The translations under genes were made by a program, and so were the position numbers. Below the pieces are notes generated by a model. The model was not told the origin of the DNA and did no database searches. It saw only the letters and a program-made list of their open reading frames with translations. This document shows, piece after piece, positions 11,010 to 23,935 of a stretch of 64,000 bases of DNA. Source of the DNA: an uncultured Rhizobiaceae group bacterium (GTDB lineage: Bacteria > Pseudomonadota > Alphaproteobacteria > Rhizobiales > Rhizobiaceae); the NCBI GenBank assembly GCA_937930845.1, contig CALHBJ010000010.1, positions 1-64,000 of the forward strand. Reading direction: 5' to 3'. How positions within the stretch are numbered: position 1 is the first letter of the stretch; each line of letters opens with the position of its first letter.

Positions 11010-11740
11010 CGGTTCCGCTATTTGCCAGCGATGCCTATCTGTCAACCTGTGATGCACGGGTAACCACTATAACGGAAAACAACGGCATCATTCTTGATCA
11101 AACCGTTTTCTACGCCACAAGTGGCGGACAGTCCGGTGACAGTGGTTTTCTTGAATGGGAAGATGGCAGCAAGACTGAAATTGAAGTGGCGTCCTATGAA
11201 CCGGGCAACAAAACCAGGATCATCCATGTGCCGGTTGAAGACGCCCAATTGCCGGAAGCCGGCGCGAAACTGGTGGCCCATATCGATTGGGAGCGCCGCT
11301 ACGACCTGATGCGCATGCATACGGCCTGTCATTTGCTATCGGTCGTTTGTCCAATGCCCATCACAGGTGCAGCAGTTTCGGTGAGCGACAGCCGCATCGA
11401 TTTTGACATGACGGAGACCGCGGACAAGGGCGAACTTACCGACAAAATTCAGGCACTGGTTGAAGCCAATCATCCCGTTTACACGCGCTGGATCGAGGAA
11501 GCCGAACTGGATGCCAATCCCGGGCTGGTAAAGTCAAAGAACGTAAAGCCCCCACGCGGTATTGGAAAAATCCGCCTTGTGTGCATCGGTGATGAGGCCG
11601 CAATCGACTCCCAGCCCTGTGGCGGCACCCATGTGGGCGAAACGCGGGAAATCGGTGAGATCCATATCGGCAAAATCGAGAAAAAGGGACGTGAAAACCG
11701 CCGGATGCGCTTGCGCTTTGGCCCCCTCCCCCAAACCTGA
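11006..11740 (+). CDS. Alanyl-tRNA editing protein (AlaX-like)
   Basis: DQTVFYATSGGQSGDSGFLE, RMHTACHLLSVV, SQPCGGTHVGETREIG; overlaps the cysK stop (ATGA). Confidence 0.9.
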   Translation: MTVPLFASDAYLSTCDARVTTITENNGIILDQTVFYATSGGQSGDSGFLEWEDGSKTEIEVASYEPGNKTRIIHVPVEDAQLPEAGAKLVAHIDWERRYDLMRMHTACHLLSVVCPMPITGAAVSVSDSRIDFDMTETADKGELTDKIQALVEANHPVYTRWIEEAELDANPGLVKSKNVKPPRGIGKIRLVCIGDEAAIDSQPCGGTHVGETREIGEIHIGKIEKKGRENRRMRLRFGPLPQT

Positions 11741-11751
11741 AAGAGCACCCC

Positions 11752-12600
11752 ATGAGTACCCAAAATCCGTTTCTGGTAGATACCGACTGGCTGCTCGCCC
11801 GTCTGGATAATCCTGATGTCTCCATTGTGGATGCATCATGGTATCTGCCGAACATGAACCGCGATGGCCGCGCAGAATTTGATGCGCAACACATTCCAGG
11901 TGCCGTATTTTTTGACATCGACAAAATCGTTGATCCCGCGTCCACCCTTCCCCATGCCCTTGCTCCAGCTGACATATTCGCCAAGGCCGTTGGGGAACTC
12001 GGCATTTCAGACCAAAACACCATTGTCGTTTATGACGGGATGGGTCTGTTTTCCGCCGCCCGCGCCTGGTGGAATTTTCGTGTCATGGGGGCCACAAAAG
12101 TGGTCCTGCTTGATGGCGGACTGCCCAAATGGATTGAAGACCGCTTGCCGATTGAATCAGGCTCCGCACCAATTGCACCTCGAAAATTTGAGGCCAAATT
12201 CAATCCCAATGCAGTCGCCGATCTGGCAAAGATGCAGTCTGTCGTCCAGTCTCGCACCATGCAGGTGGCAGACGCGCGCCCTGCACCGCGCTTCTCCGGC
12301 GAACAGCCAGAACCGCGCCCCGGTGTGCGCTCAGGCCATATGCCCGGTGCGCACTCACTGCCATTCGACAAACTGGTCGTGGATGGAAAATTGCTGGAAG
12401 CGGACCAGTTGCGCGAAGCTTTTCAGGCCCAGGGCATCGATCTTTCCAAACCCATCGCGACTAGCTGCGGGTCCGGTGTCACCGCATCAATTATCACCCT
12501 GGCACTTGAGACACTGGGCCACAGCAACCACGTGCTTTACGATGGATCATGGGCCGAATGGGGCACCCAGAAGGATACCCCGGTGGTGACCGGAGACTGA
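11752..12600 (+). CDS. sseA: 3-mercaptopyruvate / thiosulfate sulfurtransferase
   Basis: Two rhodanese domains; active-site loop ATSCGSGVTASI. Confidence 0.9.
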   Translation: MSTQNPFLVDTDWLLARLDNPDVSIVDASWYLPNMNRDGRAEFDAQHIPGAVFFDIDKIVDPASTLPHALAPADIFAKAVGELGISDQNTIVVYDGMGLFSAARAWWNFRVMGATKVVLLDGGLPKWIEDRLPIESGSAPIAPRKFEAKFNPNAVADLAKMQSVVQSRTMQVADARPAPRFSGEQPEPRPGVRSGHMPGAHSLPFDKLVVDGKLLEADQLREAFQAQGIDLSKPIATSCGSGVTASIITLALETLGHSNHVLYDGSWAEWGTQKDTPVVTGD

Positions 12601-12704
12601 TACGATCAGCAAGGTGATGTTTCACCCCTGCCAGGACATGGGCGCATTGAGCTAATCACCGGGCAGAACGCCCGGCCACCGGATCTTTAAGAATGTGGAA
12701 TGCG

Positions 12705-13517
12705 CTAGCGCGAAGCGATCATGTCATTATTGACATAGTCACGCACCAACACCTGGCCCTTAGTGCCCACGCGGCCATAGAGGTCCATCACGTCCTGATT
12801 GATCATTCTAAAACAACCCGACGAAGCAGCCTTGCCGATTGAATAAGGCTTTGTGGTTCCGTGAATGCGATACAACGTATCGCGGCCATCCTTGAACAGA
12901 TACATGGCACGTGCACCAAGAGGATTGTCTGTACTCCCCTTCAGTCCATCAGCGTATTTTTTCAGTTCAGGTTTGCGCTCGATCATTTCCGCTGGCGGTG
13001 TCCAGGTCGGCCATTTTTGCTTCCACTGGAGCACCGAATTGCCGGTCCAGCCATAACCTTCCTTGCCCACAGCAATGCCGTAGCGCATGGCCATGCCGCC
13101 GGGCTCGACCAGATACAGCAATTTCTGCCGGGCATCGACAACAATGGTTCCAGGCTTTTCCGGTCCAAAATAGCGAACCTGCTGGCGTAAATAGCGAGAA
13201 TTCATCTTGGTATAATCAAACGCAGGAACGAACACCTCGCCATCCTGCACCGAACTATAAATAGAGGCGTAATCAAACTGTTGCGGTTGTGGCCGCGCGT
13301 TTATAGCCGCATCACGGATCCGATAGCTGCGCTGGTCACTGGTCAACTGGCTCACCTTGGGCGGCGATGTCAGCGCGGCATAGGCAGATGTGGAAGTGCT
13401 GGTGGTCGATGAACACCCTTGCGCGACCAATGCGGCCCCCAACAGCGCCACGATCGTTGCTGGCCGCAGGGCATCGCCCAACGAAAATCTGGATTTATCA
13501 TTTTGAATATCAGTCAT
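12705..13517 (-). CDS. L,D-transpeptidase (YkuD domain) lipoprotein
   Basis: Lipoprotein-like N-term ALVAQGCSS; catalytic motif YRIHGTTKPYSIGKAASSGCFRMINQDVMDLY. Confidence 0.9.
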   Translation of the reverse strand: MTDIQNDKSRFSLGDALRPATIVALLGAALVAQGCSSTTSTSTSAYAALTSPPKVSQLTSDQRSYRIRDAAINARPQPQQFDYASIYSSVQDGEVFVPAFDYTKMNSRYLRQQVRYFGPEKPGTIVVDARQKLLYLVEPGGMAMRYGIAVGKEGYGWTGNSVLQWKQKWPTWTPPAEMIERKPELKKYADGLKGSTDNPLGARAMYLFKDGRDTLYRIHGTTKPYSIGKAASSGCFRMINQDVMDLYGRVGTKGQVLVRDYVNNDMIASR

Positions 13518-13689
13518 TGCGCACTCACTAGCCCGACGAGATAAGATCGAATATCGATCAGCTTTCTGCCCCGGATACACGCATATCGGCATGTATTTGA
13601 GTGCTATTGTGCACAACAAAACGTGCGCGAGTCAAAATATTCACCATCTTATGGTTTCCACGCCAGGCTGCCTGGCGGGTCGTCCAAAA

Positions 13690-13724
13690 GATAAAAGGCC
13701 GCGACGGAAACCGTCACGGCCTTC
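13690..13724 (-). terminator. Intrinsic terminator-like hairpin after rpoC
   Basis: Inverted repeat AAGGCCGCGACGG-AAA-CCGTCACGGCCTT just past the rpoC stop. Confidence 0.7.
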
Positions 13725-13755
13725 TACATGTTTGAATTATTTAGGCTTTAGAGCC

Positions 13756-16700
13756 TTATTCAGCGGCCTCGCCTTCGCTCATATCCGCCAGCATTGCTGC
13801 TTCGGCTTCCTGAACCTTGCGCTCTTCCTCGATGATCAAATCATCGCGAGAATTGGCAACACGGCGTACCTGGTTCATCACACCGCCCGTACCGGCCGGG
13901 ATCAGACGACCCACAATCACGTTCTCTTTCAGGCCTTCCAGCGTATCGGACTTGCCGGCAACCGCCGCTTCCGTCAACACGCGGGTTGTTTCCTGGAACG
14001 ATGCCGCGGAGATGAAGGAACGTGTCTGCAACGACGCTTTCGTGATGCCCAGCAAAACCGGCTCGCCAACCGCAGGCGCACGGCCTTCTTCGGCAAGTTT
14101 TTCGTTCATCAGGTCCATTTCGATGCGGTCCATCTGTTCGCCTTTCACAAGACCGGACTCGCCCGGCTCGGAAATTTCGACCTTCTGGAGCATCTGACGC
14201 ACGATGACTTCGATGTGCTTGTCGTTGATGCCAACGCCCTGCAATCGATAGACTTCCTGCACTTCGTCAACCAGATAGGACGCCAACGCTTCAACGCCTT
14301 TGACCGCAAGAATGTCATGCGGCGCAGGGTTGCCGTCGAGCAGATAGTCGCCCTTCTCGATTGGATCGCCATCCTGGTGGTGGAACGGCTTGCCTTTCGG
14401 GATGAGATGCTCGACCGGTTCAACGGTCTCGTCATTTGGCTCAATGTGGATCCGGCGCTTGTTCTTGTAGTCACGGCCAAAACGGATGGTTCCGTCAATT
14501 TCCGCAATCACAGCCGCGTCTTTTGGACGCCGTGCTTCAAACAATTCCGCCACCCGCGGCAAACCACCGGTGATGTCTTTGGTCTTGGCACTTTCCAGAG
14601 GCACACGGGCCAGCACGTCACCGGCATGAACCGCTGCATCTGGCTCGACCGACAGAATTGCGTCCACAGAAAGCAGGAAGCGGGCTTCGCCCCCCTGTTC
14701 CGATGTGACCACATTGCCCTTGGCATCCTTCACCACGAGAGCTGGTTTAAGATCAGCCCCGCGCGGGTTGGTGCGCCAGTCAATGACCATGCGCTTGACG
14801 ATACCGGTATTCTCATCGGCAGATTCTGAAACGGAAACACCTTCAATCAGATCTTCAAACTCAACCGTGCCGCCAGCAGGCGTCAAAATTGGGCGTGTGT
14901 AGGGATCCCATTCAGCGATACGCTCGCCCTGGTTGACCTTGTCACCATCATCCACATGCAAACGCGAACCATAAGTGAGACGATGAACCGCCCGCTCATT
15001 GCCCTGCTCGTCGAGGATGAGGATCGCCATATTGCGGCCCATCGCCATCAGACGGTTATCGGAATCGCGCACAACGTTGCGGTTGCGCACTTTAACGACA
15101 CCTTCATAGGAAGCTTCGATGAAGGAGGAATCCACAACCTGTGCCGTACCACCAATGTGGAAGGTACGCATGGTCAACTGGGTTCCAGGCTCACCGATGG
15201 ACTGGGCAGCGATAACGCCGACAGCTTCACCCATATTAACGGGTGTGCCCCGTGCCAGGTCACGGCCATAACAGGTTGCGCAAATGCCGGTGCGGGTTTC
15301 ACATGTCAGAGCCGAGCGGATTTTCACCTGCTGAATTCCAGCTTCCTCAATGCGGGCCGCGTCAGTTTCTTCAATCGACTGCCCCGCAGCAACAATCACT
15401 TCCCCGGTTTCGGGGTGGGTGATCTCTTCTGCAGAAGCACGACCGGAGATACGCTGGCTCAAGGATGCAACCATTTGGCCGGCATCCACAATGGCTTGCA
15501 TTGTGAGGCCGTTCTCGGTGCCACAATCGGTTTCGTTGATGATGCAATCCTGAGCCACGTCAACCAGACGGCGGGTCAGATAACCGGAGTTTGCAGTTTT
15601 CAGAGCCGTGTCAGCGAGACCTTTACGGGCACCGTGGGTGGAGTTGAAGTACTCCATCACAGACAAGCCTTCTTTAAAGTTCGAGATGATCGGCGTTTCG
15701 ATGATCTCACCGGAAGGCTTGGCCATCAGGCCGCGCATTCCCGCAAGCTGTTTCATCTGAGCTGGCGAACCACGCGCCCCGGAGCGGGACATCATGTACA
15801 CCGAGTTCATCTGCAACTGGCGACCATTTTCATCGAACTTGGTTTCCTGCAGGCCACTCATCATTTCGTCGGCAACCTTGTCGCCGCATTTCGCCCAGGC
15901 ATCCACAACCTTGTTGTATTTTTCGCCCTGGGTGATGAGACCATCATTATACTGCTGCTCAAATTCCTTGGCTTGCGCCTGGGTATCGGCAACCAGTTTT
16001 TCCTTGGTGGGCGGAATGACCATGTCATCCTTACCAAAGGAAATCCCGGCCTTACACGCCTGCTCGAAACCAAGCTTCATGATCTGGTCACAGAAGATGA
16101 CCGTGTCTTTCTGGCCGCAATTGCGGTAAACCTTGTCGATCATCGCGGAGATGTTCTTCTTGGTCATTTCCTGATTGACGATGTCCATGCCAACGCCAAC
16201 CTGGCGCGGCAGAAGTTCTGCCATCATCATCCGGCCCGGCGTTGTATCGTGCAGCTCGTTGACGAGATTGCCTTCCTCATCAACCGTTGTGAAACGGCCT
16301 TTGATTTTGGCATGCAGCGTCACGACGCCATTGTCGAGCGCGTGGCGCAATTCGCCCATATCAGCAAATGCCATGCCCTGTCCTGGCTCACCCTCTGCCT
16401 CAATCGACAGATAGTAGAGACCCAAAACGATGTCCTGCGACGGCACGATGATCGGCTGACCATTGGCCGGGTGCAGGATGTTGTTGGTGGACATCATCAA
16501 CACGCGCGCTTCCAGCTGTGCTTCCAGCGAAAGTGGCACGTGAACAGCCATCTGGTCGCCATCAAAGTCCGCGTTAAACGCCGCACAAACAAGCGGGTGC
16601 AGGTGAATGGCCTTGCCTTCAATCAGCACGGGCTCAAACGCCTGAATGCCAAGACGGTGAAGGGTTGGCGCACGGTTCAGCAGAACCGGATGCTCGCGGA

Positions 16701-17952
16701 TCACCTCGTCGAGAATATCCCAGACTTCGGGCTTTTCTTTCTCAACCAGCTTTTTCGCCTGTTTGACCGTGGATGAATAACCCTTGGCATCAAGACGCGC
16801 ATAGATGAACGGCTTGAACAGTTCCAGAGCCATTTTCTTGGGCAGGCCACACTGGTGCAGTTTGAGTTCTGGACCAACCACAATCACGGAACGGCCGGAA
16901 TAGTCGACGCGCTTGCCGAGCAGGTTTTGACGGAAACGCCCCTGCTTGCCTTTCAGCATGTCGGAAAGTGATTTCAACGGACGCTTGTTGGCACCTGTAA
17001 TGGTGCGGCCACGGCGACCATTGTCGAACAGCGCATCAACGGATTCCTGCAACATACGCTTTTCGTTGCGGATGATGATATCAGGCGCACGCAGTTCCAT
17101 CAGGCGTTTCAGACGGTTGTTCCGGTTGATCACCCGACGGTAAAGGTCGTTAAGATCAGAGGTTGCAAAGCGGCCACCATCCAGTGGCACCAGCGGACGC
17201 AGGTCCGGTGGAATCACAGGGATGGTTTTCATGATCATCCATTCCGGGCGGTTGCCGGAATCCAGGAACGCTTCGGCTGTTTTCAAGCGCTTCGACAGCT
17301 TCTTGTATTTCAGCTCGGAAGTCGTCGTGACGATCTCTTCGCGCAACTCATTGACGAGTTTTTCAAGATCAAGACCCGACAGCATCTCATGGATGGCTTC
17401 CGCGCCAATCATCGCTGTGAAGGAATCATCGCCATATTCTTCCTGGGCGATCATATGCTCTTCTTCGGTGAGCAGCTGGAACTCTTTCAGCGGTGTCAGG
17501 CCCGGTTCAATAACCACGAAATTCTCAAAATAGAGAACCCGCTCCAGGTCTTTCAGCGTGATGTCCAGCAACAGGCCAATGCGCGAAGGCAGTGATTTCA
17601 GAAACCAGATATGGGCAACCGGCGAGGCCAGGTCGATGTGGCCCATGCGCTCACGCCGCACCCGCGACAGGGTGACTTCAACGCCACATTTCTCGCAGAT
17701 AATACCCTTGTATTTCATACGCTTATATTTGCCGCACAGGCATTCGTAATCCTTGATCGGGCCAAAGATACGGGCGCAGAACAGGCCATCGCGCTCCGGT
17801 TTGAACGTGCGATAGTTGATGGTTTCCGGCTTTTTAATTTCGCCGAACGACCACGATAGAATTTTTTCCGGGCTGGCAATCGAAATCCGGATGGAATCGA
17901 AAGTCTGGGCAACAACCTGCGGATTGAAGAGATTCATGACCTCATGGTTCAT
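13756..17952 (-). CDS. rpoC: DNA-directed RNA polymerase subunit beta'
   Basis: [16 protein letters not shown] catalytic motif, zinc motif [23 protein letters not shown]; start assigned at [11 protein letters not shown] rather than the ORF-track start at 18009. Confidence 0.98.
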   Translation of the reverse strand: MNHEVMNLFNPQVVAQTFDSIRISIASPEKILSWSFGEIKKPETINYRTFKPERDGLFCARIFGPIKDYECLCGKYKRMKYKGIICEKCGVEVTLSRVRRERMGHIDLASPVAHIWFLKSLPSRIGLLLDITLKDLERVLYFENFVVIEPGLTPLKEFQLLTEEEHMIAQEEYGDDSFTAMIGAEAIHEMLSGLDLEKLVNELREEIVTTTSELKYKKLSKRLKTAEAFLDSGNRPEWMIMKTIPVIPPDLRPLVPLDGGRFATSDLNDLYRRVINRNNRLKRLMELRAPDIIIRNEKRMLQESVDALFDNGRRGRTITGANKRPLKSLSDMLKGKQGRFRQNLLGKRVDYSGRSVIVVGPELKLHQCGLPKKMALELFKPFIYARLDAKGYSSTVKQAKKLVEKEKPEVWDILDEVIREHPVLLNRAPTLHRLGIQAFEPVLIEGKAIHLHPLVCAAFNADFDGDQMAVHVPLSLEAQLEARVLMMSTNNILHPANGQPIIVPSQDIVLGLYYLSIEAEGEPGQGMAFADMGELRHALDNGVVTLHAKIKGRFTTVDEEGNLVNELHDTTPGRMMMAELLPRQVGVGMDIVNQEMTKKNISAMIDKVYRNCGQKDTVIFCDQIMKLGFEQACKAGISFGKDDMVIPPTKEKLVADTQAQAKEFEQQYNDGLITQGEKYNKVVDAWAKCGDKVADEMMSGLQETKFDENGRQLQMNSVYMMSRSGARGSPAQMKQLAGMRGLMAKPSGEIIETPIISNFKEGLSVMEYFNSTHGARKGLADTALKTANSGYLTRRLVDVAQDCIINETDCGTENGLTMQAIVDAGQMVASLSQRISGRASAEEITHPETGEVIVAAGQSIEETDAARIEEAGIQQVKIRSALTCETRTGICATCYGRDLARGTPVNMGEAVGVIAAQSIGEPGTQLTMRTFHIGGTAQVVDSSFIEASYEGVVKVRNRNVVRDSDNRLMAMGRNMAILILDEQGNERAVHRLTYGSRLHVDDGDKVNQGERIAEWDPYTRPILTPAGGTVEFEDLIEGVSVSESADENTGIVKRMVIDWRTNPRGADLKPALVVKDAKGNVVTSEQGGEARFLLSVDAILSVEPDAAVHAGDVLARVPLESAKTKDITGGLPRVAELFEARRPKDAAVIAEIDGTIRFGRDYKNKRRIHIEPNDETVEPVEHLIPKGKPFHHQDGDPIEKGDYLLDGNPAPHDILAVKGVEALASYLVDEVQEVYRLQGVGINDKHIEVIVRQMLQKVEISEPGESGLVKGEQMDRIEMDLMNEKLAEEGRAPAVGEPVLLGITKASLQTRSFISAASFQETTRVLTEAAVAGKSDTLEGLKENVIVGRLIPAGTGGVMNQVRRVANSRDDLIIEEERKVQEAEAAMLADMSEGEAAE

Positions 17953-18080
17953 GTGGAGTTCTCCTTTTGGGGACTTTGGCCCCTTGGTAATTCTGTTTCT
18001 TGTAACCACGCTTCGCGGGTTACCGGCAGATTGGAAAGGCAGCAGGGCTTAATCCGACGCCGCCTCTCCTGTTGTTCGGT

Positions 18081-21000
18081 TTATTCAGCAGCGTCCGGCA
18101 TGTCGAAATCGACATTGTCCTGATCTTCTTCTTCTTCCGGTTCGATCTTGGAATTCTCCAATTCGACCGAAAGACCAAGGGACCGCATCTCTTTGACAAG
18201 CACGTTGAAGCTTTCTGGAATGCCGCTTTCAAACGTGTCATCGCCGCGCACGATGGATTCGTACACTTTGGTACGACCCGCCACGTCATCCGATTTCACA
18301 GTCAGCATTTCCTGCAACGTGTATGCAGCGCCGTAGGCTTCCAGCGCCCAGACCTCCATCTCCCCGAAGCGCTGGCCACCAAACTGCGCCTTACCACCCA
18401 GCGGCTGCTGCGTAACAAGCGAGTATGGACCAATCGAACGGGCGTGGATTTTATCATCCACAAGGTGGTGCAGTTTGAGCATATAGATATAGCCCATGGT
18501 CACCGGACGGTCGAAGGCTTCACCTGTGCGACCATCATAGAGAGTGGATTGTCCCGAAGCATCGAGACCGGCCTGCTCCAGCATGTCCACAATGTCTGGC
18601 TCGTGGGCACCGTCAAATACGGGTGTTGCAATGCGCACACCGGTTTTCAGCTGTTCAGCGATACGAACGATGGATTCATCATCATAGTCACGCACCGGCT
18701 CATTGCGATCATTGGCGGGATAAATCGCCTCAATCTCCTGGCGCAAAGCTTCCTGCTTGCCGTTCTTTTCGTATTCTTCCAGCAGGCCACCAATCTTGCG
18801 ACCCATGCCAGCGCAGGCCCAACCCAGATGGGTTTCAAGGATCTGACCAACATTCATGCGCGACGGAACGCCAAGCGGGTTCAACACGATGTCAGCATGG
18901 GTTCCATCTTCAAGGAACGGCATGTCTTCAATCGGCATGATCCGGGAAACAACACCTTTGTTGCCGTGACGGCCAGCCATTTTGTCGCCAGGCTGCAGCT
19001 TGCGTTTGATGGCCACGAAAACCTTGACCATTTTCATCACACCAGGCGGCAGCTCGTCACCGCGCTGCAGCTTTTCGACCTTGTCCATGAAGCGGCCTTC
19101 GAGCATTCCTTTGGACTCGTCATACTGGCCGCGCAGAGCTTCGATCTGGCCTTGCAGCTTCTCGTTATCGACAGCAAACATCCACCACTGACTGCGGGGG
19201 TGCTCTTCCATCAATTCCGGCGTGATCTTGGTGCCTTTTTTGTAGCCCTTAGGCCCGGCAACGCCTTCTTTGTTCTTGAGCATATCGGCCAGGCGGCCAT
19301 ACACGTTACGGTCGAGGATGGCCTGCTCGTCATCGCGGTCTTTGGCGAGGGTTTCAATTTCCTCGCGCTCAATCGCCATGGCGCGCTCGTCTTTTTCGAT
19401 GCCGTGACGGTTGAAGACACGAACTTCAACAACCGTGCCGAAAGCACCCGGGCTCATGCGCAGGGACGTATCACGCACATCGGAGGCTTTTTCACCAAAA
19501 ATGGCGCGCAGAAGCTTTTCTTCCGGTGTCATTGGGCTTTCGCCCTTTGGCGTGATCTTGCCAACAAGAATATCGCCGGGACCAACTTCAGCACCGATAT
19601 AGGTGATGCCCGCTTCATCGAGGTTTTTCAAAGCCTCTTCAGAAACATTGGGAATGTCACGGGTGATTTCTTCCGGCCCCAGCTTGGTGTCACGGGCCAT
19701 CACTTCGAATTCTTCAAGGTGAATGGAGGTGAACACGTCGTCACGCACAATACGCTCGGACAGCAGGATGGAGTCTTCGAAATTATAGCCGTTCCAGGGC
19801 ATGAACGCGACGAGCACGTTACGGCCCAGCGCCAGATCACCCAGGTCGGTCGATGGACCGTCGGCGATAATGTCACCCTTGTTCAAAATATCACCCACAC
19901 GCACCAGCGGCCGCTGGTTGATACAGGTTGACTGGTTGGAACGCTGGAACTTCTGCAAGCGGTAGATGTCAACGCCGGGCTTGGCCGGGTCGAGATCTTC
20001 AGTGGCGCGCACAACAATACGTGTCGCATCCACCTGATCCACCACACCGCCACGGCGGGCACCAATCGCAGCACCGGAATCGCGGGCCACAATAGGCTCC
20101 ATGCCGGTTCCAACAAATGGCGCTTCAGCACGCACAAGTGGCACGGCCTGACGCATCATGTTGGAGCCCATGAGCGCACGGTTGGCGTCATCGTTTTCCA
20201 GGAACGGGATCAGCGCCGCAGCAACCGATACCAGCTGTTTGGGCGACACATCCATCAGATCCACATTGGCGACGGGCATGTTCTGCACGTCCCCTGCCTG
20301 ACGACAGATCACGAACTCATTGATAAACGTGCCTTTTTCATCCAAAGGCGCGTTTGCCTGGGCCACCACATATTTGGCTTCTTCCATGGCGGACAAATAC
20401 ACAACATCGCTTGTGACCTTGCCATCAACAACCTTGCGGTATGGGCTTTCGATGAAGCCATATTTGTTGATGCGGGCAAAGGTCGCCAGCGAGTTGATCA
20501 GGCCAATGTTCGGACCTTCCGGCGTTTCAATCGGGCAGATACGGCCATAATGGGTTGGATGAACGTCACGCACTTCAAAGCCTGCGCGTTCGCGGGTCAG
20601 ACCACCGGGTCCAAGCGCCGACAAACGGCGTTTGTGGGTGATTTCTGACAGCGGGTTCGTTTGGTCCATAAACTGCGACAGCTGGGAAGAACCAAAGAAT
20701 TCACGCACCGCAGCAGCAGCAGGCTTCGCGTTAATCAGATCCTGCGGCATTACCGTATCGATCTCGATCGACGACATGCGCTCCTTGATGGCGCGCTCCA
20801 TGCGCAACAGACCAACGCGGTACTGGTTTTCCATCAATTCGCCAACCGAGCGAACCCGGCGGTTGCCCAGGTTGTCGATATCATCAATCGAGCCATTACC
20901 ATCACGCAATTCAACCAGCGTTTTCATGACCGCCAGAATGTCTTCCTTGCGCAGGACACGCACAGTGTCTTCCGCATCAAGGTCGAGACGGGAATTCATT

Positions 21001-22280
21001 TTCACGCGGCCAACAGCCGACAGGTCATAGCGCTCACGGTCAAAGAACAGCGACTGGAACATGGCTTCTGCCGTTTCCAGTGTGGGCGGCTCGCCTGGGC
21101 GCATGACGCGGTAGATATCAAACAAGGCATCCTGACGGGCCTGGTTTTTATCCGCCGCCAATGTCGAACGCATGTAAGCGCCGATATTGACGTGGTCGAT
21201 ATCGAGCACATCGATTGTCGTATAGCCCATGTCGAGAAGCTCAACGACGGAACCGGAAGCGTCACCGGTCTTCTCGTCGACCTCATAGGACAGTTCGTCA
21301 CCGGCTTCGAAATAAATCTCGCCGGTTTCCATGTTGACGATGTCTTCGGCGATATAGCGGCCGTGCAGGGCTTCAGGCGTCACACGAACGGCCTTCACCT
21401 TGTCTCCAAGATCCTTGACGGTACGGGCAGTGACTTTTTTACCCGCTTCGATGATTGTTTTGCCGGTCTTGGCATCAACAATATCTTCGGTCGGCTTGGA
21501 ACCTTTCAGGCGCTCCGCGTCGAACGGCATGCTCCAGCCTTTTTTCGCGTCATATTCGAACGCCACCTTGTTGTAGAAGAAATCGAGGATTTCTTCGCCA
21601 TCAAGGCCAAGCGCCATCAGCAGCGATGTGGCAGGAATCTTCCGGCGACGGTCGATGCGAGCATACACAATGTCTTTGGCATCAAATTCAATGTCCAGCC
21701 ACGATCCACGGTAAGGAATGATGCGCGAAGCAAACAACAACTTGCCGGATGAATGGGTCTTGCCCTTGTCGTGGTCAAAAAATACGCCCGGCGAACGGTG
21801 CATCTGAGAAACGATCACCCGCTCCGTGCCGTTGATGATGAACGTACCATTGCCGGTCATGAGCGGCATGTCGCCCATATACACTTCCTGCTCCTTGATA
21901 TCCTTCACGGACTTGGCGCCCGTATCCTCGTCGATATCAAATACGATCAGGCGCAAAGTCACCTTCAGCGGCGCTGAATAGGTCATATCGCGCTGGCGGC
22001 ACTCTTCGGTATCATATTTCGGCGCTTCAAAATCATAGCGAACGAAATCCAGCTGCGCTGCACCGGAAAAATCCTTGATCGGGAAAACGGAATTGAACAC
22101 CGCCTGCAATCCCTCATCGCCGCGCCCGCCATCGGGTTCCTGAACCATGAGAAATGCATCATAGGAAGACATCTGAACCTCGATGAGGTTCGGCATATCC
22201 GTCACTTCGGTAATATTGCCATAGACCTTGCGGACACGCTTGCGACCGTTAAAGACGTGGGATTTGCTGGATTTTGCCAT
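18081..22280 (-). CDS. rpoB: DNA-directed RNA polymerase subunit beta
   Basis: [61 protein letters not shown]. Confidence 0.98.
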   Translation of the reverse strand: MAKSSKSHVFNGRKRVRKVYGNITEVTDMPNLIEVQMSSYDAFLMVQEPDGGRGDEGLQAVFNSVFPIKDFSGAAQLDFVRYDFEAPKYDTEECRQRDMTYSAPLKVTLRLIVFDIDEDTGAKSVKDIKEQEVYMGDMPLMTGNGTFIINGTERVIVSQMHRSPGVFFDHDKGKTHSSGKLLFASRIIPYRGSWLDIEFDAKDIVYARIDRRRKIPATSLLMALGLDGEEILDFFYNKVAFEYDAKKGWSMPFDAERLKGSKPTEDIVDAKTGKTIIEAGKKVTARTVKDLGDKVKAVRVTPEALHGRYIAEDIVNMETGEIYFEAGDELSYEVDEKTGDASGSVVELLDMGYTTIDVLDIDHVNIGAYMRSTLAADKNQARQDALFDIYRVMRPGEPPTLETAEAMFQSLFFDRERYDLSAVGRVKMNSRLDLDAEDTVRVLRKEDILAVMKTLVELRDGNGSIDDIDNLGNRRVRSVGELMENQYRVGLLRMERAIKERMSSIEIDTVMPQDLINAKPAAAAVREFFGSSQLSQFMDQTNPLSEITHKRRLSALGPGGLTRERAGFEVRDVHPTHYGRICPIETPEGPNIGLINSLATFARINKYGFIESPYRKVVDGKVTSDVVYLSAMEEAKYVVAQANAPLDEKGTFINEFVICRQAGDVQNMPVANVDLMDVSPKQLVSVAAALIPFLENDDANRALMGSNMMRQAVPLVRAEAPFVGTGMEPIVARDSGAAIGARRGGVVDQVDATRIVVRATEDLDPAKPGVDIYRLQKFQRSNQSTCINQRPLVRVGDILNKGDIIADGPSTDLGDLALGRNVLVAFMPWNGYNFEDSILLSERIVRDDVFTSIHLEEFEVMARDTKLGPEEITRDIPNVSEEALKNLDEAGITYIGAEVGPGDILVGKITPKGESPMTPEEKLLRAIFGEKASDVRDTSLRMSPGAFGTVVEVRVFNRHGIEKDERAMAIEREEIETLAKDRDDEQAILDRNVYGRLADMLKNKEGVAGPKGYKKGTKITPELMEEHPRSQWWMFAVDNEKLQGQIEALRGQYDESKGMLEGRFMDKVEKLQRGDELPPGVMKMVKVFVAIKRKLQPGDKMAGRHGNKGVVSRIMPIEDMPFLEDGTHADIVLNPLGVPSRMNVGQILETHLGWACAGMGRKIGGLLEEYEKNGKQEALRQEIEAIYPANDRNEPVRDYDDESIVRIAEQLKTGVRIATPVFDGAHEPDIVDMLEQAGLDASGQSTLYDGRTGEAFDRPVTMGYIYMLKLHHLVDDKIHARSIGPYSLVTQQPLGGKAQFGGQRFGEMEVWALEAYGAAYTLQEMLTVKSDDVAGRTKVYESIVRGDDTFESGIPESFNVLVKEMRSLGLSVELENSKIEPEEEEDQDNVDFDMPDAAE

Positions 22281-22645
22281 ATGAAGGCGGCTCCTGTGGA
22301 TGGCCCGGAAAGAGGATTATTCCAGGTTAAAACATGTTCGCGCACGGTGATCCGCACGCTTTGACGTGAACGCAGCCATGCGCACAATCTGAAAGCCCTC
22401 ACCCGCGATATTGTAAACCGCAAACGCCAGCCACCCAAAAAGCGCAAAAAACCGCGCTAACACCCATCCATTCGGTGAAGCCGGTTAAAAGACACAGATA
22501 CGAAATACATTTCAGACCCCATGCAACCGGGCCATATCAATGCGTTACCCTGCTTATAGAGATCACAATATGGCAGCGCAAGGGGCAGCCCTGCACAAAT
22601 CACCCCTGTTTCTGTGGCCCAGCTACATGCCAGCTACATGGCCAG

Positions 22646-23935
22646 CTACATGAATGACGGCAGCCAAAGGGCAAGGCCGGGCACCAGCGCCAGCAGCACC
22701 AGACGGAAGATATCCGCCACCCAAAAGGGCGTCACGCCTTTGAAAATAGTGCTCACGGGCACATCTTTCAACACGCCTTTAAGCACGAACACATTCAGCC
22801 CTATGGGCGGTGTAATCAGGCTGATTTCCGTTGCCACAACCACCAAAATGCCAAACCAGACGATATCAAAACCTAATCCTTCCACCAGTGGCGCAAAAAT
22901 CGGCACGGTGAGCAGAATCATCGACAGGGATTCGAACACGCAGCCCAAAACCAGATATATGGCCAAAATAACAAAGATCACCCCGAGCGGCGACACATCG
23001 AAACTGTTGACGATGTTGATCAGTCCGTCCGGCAAGCCTGCCCGATTGACGAAATTCGAGAAAATCATCGCACCAAACAAGACCATGAACAATTTCGCAG
23101 TCGTCAATGTTGTCTCGCGGGTAACCTCCATGACAACCTGTCGGCTCAAAGCCCCCCGCCACCAGGCGATCACAATCGATCCCGCAGCGCCCATGCCTGC
23201 CGCTTCGGTGGGTGTGAAAGCCCCCACATAGATCCCGCCAATGACAAAGATAAACAGCCCCAGTGTTGACCACACATCGCGCAGGGCCAGCAGGCGTTCG
23301 CCCCACCCGGTACGTTCACCGGCTGGTCCCGCTTCCGGATTGCGGGAAACCACAAACATAACGGCCATCAAATAGAACAGCACGCCGATGAGGCCGGGCA
23401 AAACGCCCGCGATGAACAATTTGCCCACAGATGCATTGGTGATCAGGCCATAGATCACAAGAATAACACTGGGTGGGATCAGGATACCCAATGTCCCGCC
23501 TGCTGCGATGGAAGCGGTCGCCAGGGAATCGCTGTATTTGTAACGGCGCATCTCCGGCATGGAGACTTTTGACATGGTCGCCGCTGTGGCCAAAGACGAA
23601 CCGCAAATGGCGGAGAACATGCCGCAGGCACAGATGGTCGACATGGCAAGGCCGCCGCGCCGGTGCCCCAGGAATACATAAGCCGCCCGGTACAATTCCT
23701 TGGCCATACCGCCCCGTTCCACCATCAACCCCATGAGGATGAACAGCGGCACCACGGACAATCCATAAGACTGGCTGGAATCAATGACGAGACGGCTGGC
23801 GCTGGACATGGCCGCGCGGAAACTCGATTCATAGGTGAAGCCAAGCACCCCAACCAGCCCAAGCGCAACCCCCAAAGGCATGCGCATGAAGGCCAGCACA
23901 AGAACGGCAGCAAACCCAACCAACGCAGAAATCAT
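22646..23935 (-). CDS. TRAP transporter large permease (DctM-like)
   Basis: Many TM helices; PPSVILVIYGLITNASVGKLFIAGVLPGL and ITPPIGLNVFVLKGV signatures. Confidence 0.92.
   Translation of the reverse strand: MISALVGFAAVLVLAFMRMPLGVALGLVGVLGFTYESSFRAAMSSASRLVIDSSQSYGLSVVPLFILMGLMVERGGMAKELYRAAYVFLGHRRGGLAMSTICACGMFSAICGSSLATAATMSKVSMPEMRRYKYSDSLATASIAAGGTLGILIPPSVILVIYGLITNASVGKLFIAGVLPGLIGVLFYLMAVMFVVSRNPEAGPAGERTGWGERLLALRDVWSTLGLFIFVIGGIYVGAFTPTEAAGMGAAGSIVIAWWRGALSRQVVMEVTRETTLTTAKLFMVLFGAMIFSNFVNRAGLPDGLINIVNSFDVSPLGVIFVILAIYLVLGCVFESLSMILLTVPIFAPLVEGLGFDIVWFGILVVVATEISLITPPIGLNVFVLKGVLKDVPVSTIFKGVTPFWVADIFRLVLLALVPGLALWLPSFM

Noticed and set aside
13591-19931. Long plus-strand ORFs (412, 606 and 619 aa) antisense to rpoC/rpoB
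   Set aside because: Shadow ORFs caused by codon bias of the essential genes; no recognisable domain and fully covered by confident coding sequence.
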